A stretch of 64,000 nucleotides of DNA from Trichothermofontia sichuanensis B231 (GTDB lineage Bacteria; Cyanobacteriota; Cyanobacteriia; B231): the NCBI RefSeq assembly GCF_026240635.1, contig NZ_CP110848.1, positions 3,057,741 to 3,121,740 of the forward strand, read 5' to 3'. The notes beneath the pieces are model-generated. The model saw only the letters and a list, made by a program, of their open reading frames with translations. It had not been told where the DNA came from and searched no databases. Both the position numbers and the translations under genes were made by a program. Shown here in pieces: positions 63,382 to 64,000 of the stretch (positions are counted from its first letter, which is position 1; each line of letters opens with the position of its first letter).

Positions 63382-64000
63382 CTAGTCCACTAGGCCCGAT
63401 CGCAGGGCGCGAACGGCGGCCTGGGTGCGATCGCTGGCACATAACTTATTGAGAATACTGCGTACATGGGTCTTGACTGTCCCCACCGTAATATAGAGTT
63501 TTTCAGCAATTTCGGCATTGCTACAGCCCGCCACAATCAGTTCCAAGACCTCCAATTCCCGCTCCGTTAATGGATCAGTCAACAGCAGGTCATCATCACC
63601 TAGGGGTAACGGGGTGCTAATCGGGCGGCGATGGGGAGCAGGGACGGGAGGACTGGTGGTGGATACCTGGGTTTGCTTCAGCACAATGCGGGCGATCGTG
63701 GGATCAATCCAGGCGTTACCCTCACGAGTCGCCTGTAGCGCCTCAACCAACTTATCCATACTGACATCCTTCATACAGTAAGAGTCGGCCCCCGCGGCAA
63801 ATGCCGCCAGTACCGATGACTCGTTGTCGTGCATCGTGAGGATCAGGACCCGGCTCTGGGGCACCCTCTGCTTAATGTCACGGGTGAGTTCGATGCCATC
63901 GCGATCGGGCAGGCCAATATCCACCACCGCCACATCGGGTTGCTGAGCCTGCACGACCGAAAGGCCCCCCGCTGCCGTCCCCGACTCCCCCACTACCGCA
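63382..64000 (-). CDS. NarL/LuxR-type response regulator, 5' end cut by window edge
   Basis: The visible part contains most of a receiver domain (phosphoacceptor Asp in VAVVDIGLPDRDG, conserved Lys in SYCMKDVS), a Pro-rich linker and a LuxR-type HTH (LTERELEVLELIVAGCSNAE, EKLYITVGTVKTHVRSIL). The first beta strand and start codon lie beyond base 64000. It should be a DNA-binding regulator activated by a histidine kinase outside the window. The C terminus ends at LRSGLVD. Confidence 0.9.
   Translation of the reverse strand, partial: AVVGESGTAAGGLSVVQAQQPDVAVVDIGLPDRDGIELTRDIKQRVPQSRVLILTMHDNESSVLAAFAAGADSYCMKDVSMDKLVEALQATREGNAWIDPTIARIVLKQTQVSTTSPPVPAPHRRPISTPLPLGDDDLLLTDPLTERELEVLELIVAGCSNAEIAEKLYITVGTVKTHVRSILNKLCASDRTQAAVRALRSGLVD

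Overview
The window is cyanobacterial. It encodes photosystem II proteins (CP47/psbB, psbT, psbM), plastocyanin (petE), a PetP-type cytochrome b6f subunit and two chlorophyll enzymes (chlG, chlD). The GCGATCGC octamer (HIP1), typical of cyanobacterial genomes, is scattered through genes on both strands. The species cannot be named from this evidence. I found no rRNA, tRNA, CRISPR array, prophage or transposase gene.

Layout. 1-6.6 kb: a multidomain PAS/GAF histidine kinase, an AAA+-like ATPase with degenerate catalytic motifs, and a DEAH helicase with a zinc ribbon. 6.6-18.5 kb: mostly housekeeping genes (tsaE, a PlsC-type acyltransferase, aspS, lepB, a lone cyclic-nucleotide-binding domain, coaE, an HD-domain protein, rpsA) and a small secreted NPxL-repeat protein preceded by four TGACA boxes spaced exactly 11 bp. 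18.7-22.6 kb: nrdR, psbT and psbB on the minus strand, facing a 2Fe-2S ferredoxin gene and psbM. 22.9-31.5 kb: an RND efflux pair, a Uma2-type nuclease gene, a phosphodiester glycosidase, a cupin mannose-6-phosphate isomerase and an IscA-type gene. 32-37.7 kb (minus strand): a response regulator, an MBL-fold protein without the usual metal ligands, pabA/trpG, dgkA, ybeY, a DUF3285 protein and prfB with a programmed +1 frameshift. 38.8-49.5 kb: an SDR enzyme, petP, a Get3/ArsA-like ATPase, chlG, a class A PBP, chlD, a Yfr2-like sRNA, a pentapeptide protein, petE and a REC-like protein. 50-56 kb: ftsI, cobI, pgi and an ExbB/ExbD pair. 56.4-63.3 kb: a type IV pilin, two overlapping TPR-GT41 (SPINDLY/OGT-like) transferases and a convergent TPR-GT61 transferase. 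A LuxR-type response regulator is cut by the right edge.

The most attractive candidate for an undescribed system is the pilin-GT41-GT41-GT61 cluster. It may glycosylate the pilin or another surface protein. The second GT41 gene has a markedly AT-rich section in its N-terminal half but keeps a C-terminal domain very like that of the first.

The intergenic DNA is full of short non-coding repeats that share a core resembling CCCCTCTCCC-n-GGGAGAGGGG. Family A is about 103-109 bp, has TATAGTCATT-like inverted ends and occurs in six copies. Family B is about 100-230 bp, has TACAGCCTTTACCT-like ends and occurs in full, short and partial copies. Family C is about 160-220 bp and lies between psbB and psbT and between ybeY and dgkA. 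These look like MITEs mobilised in trans. One supplies the stop codon of the Uma2 gene, and one A copy abuts a B copy so that they share terminal bases.
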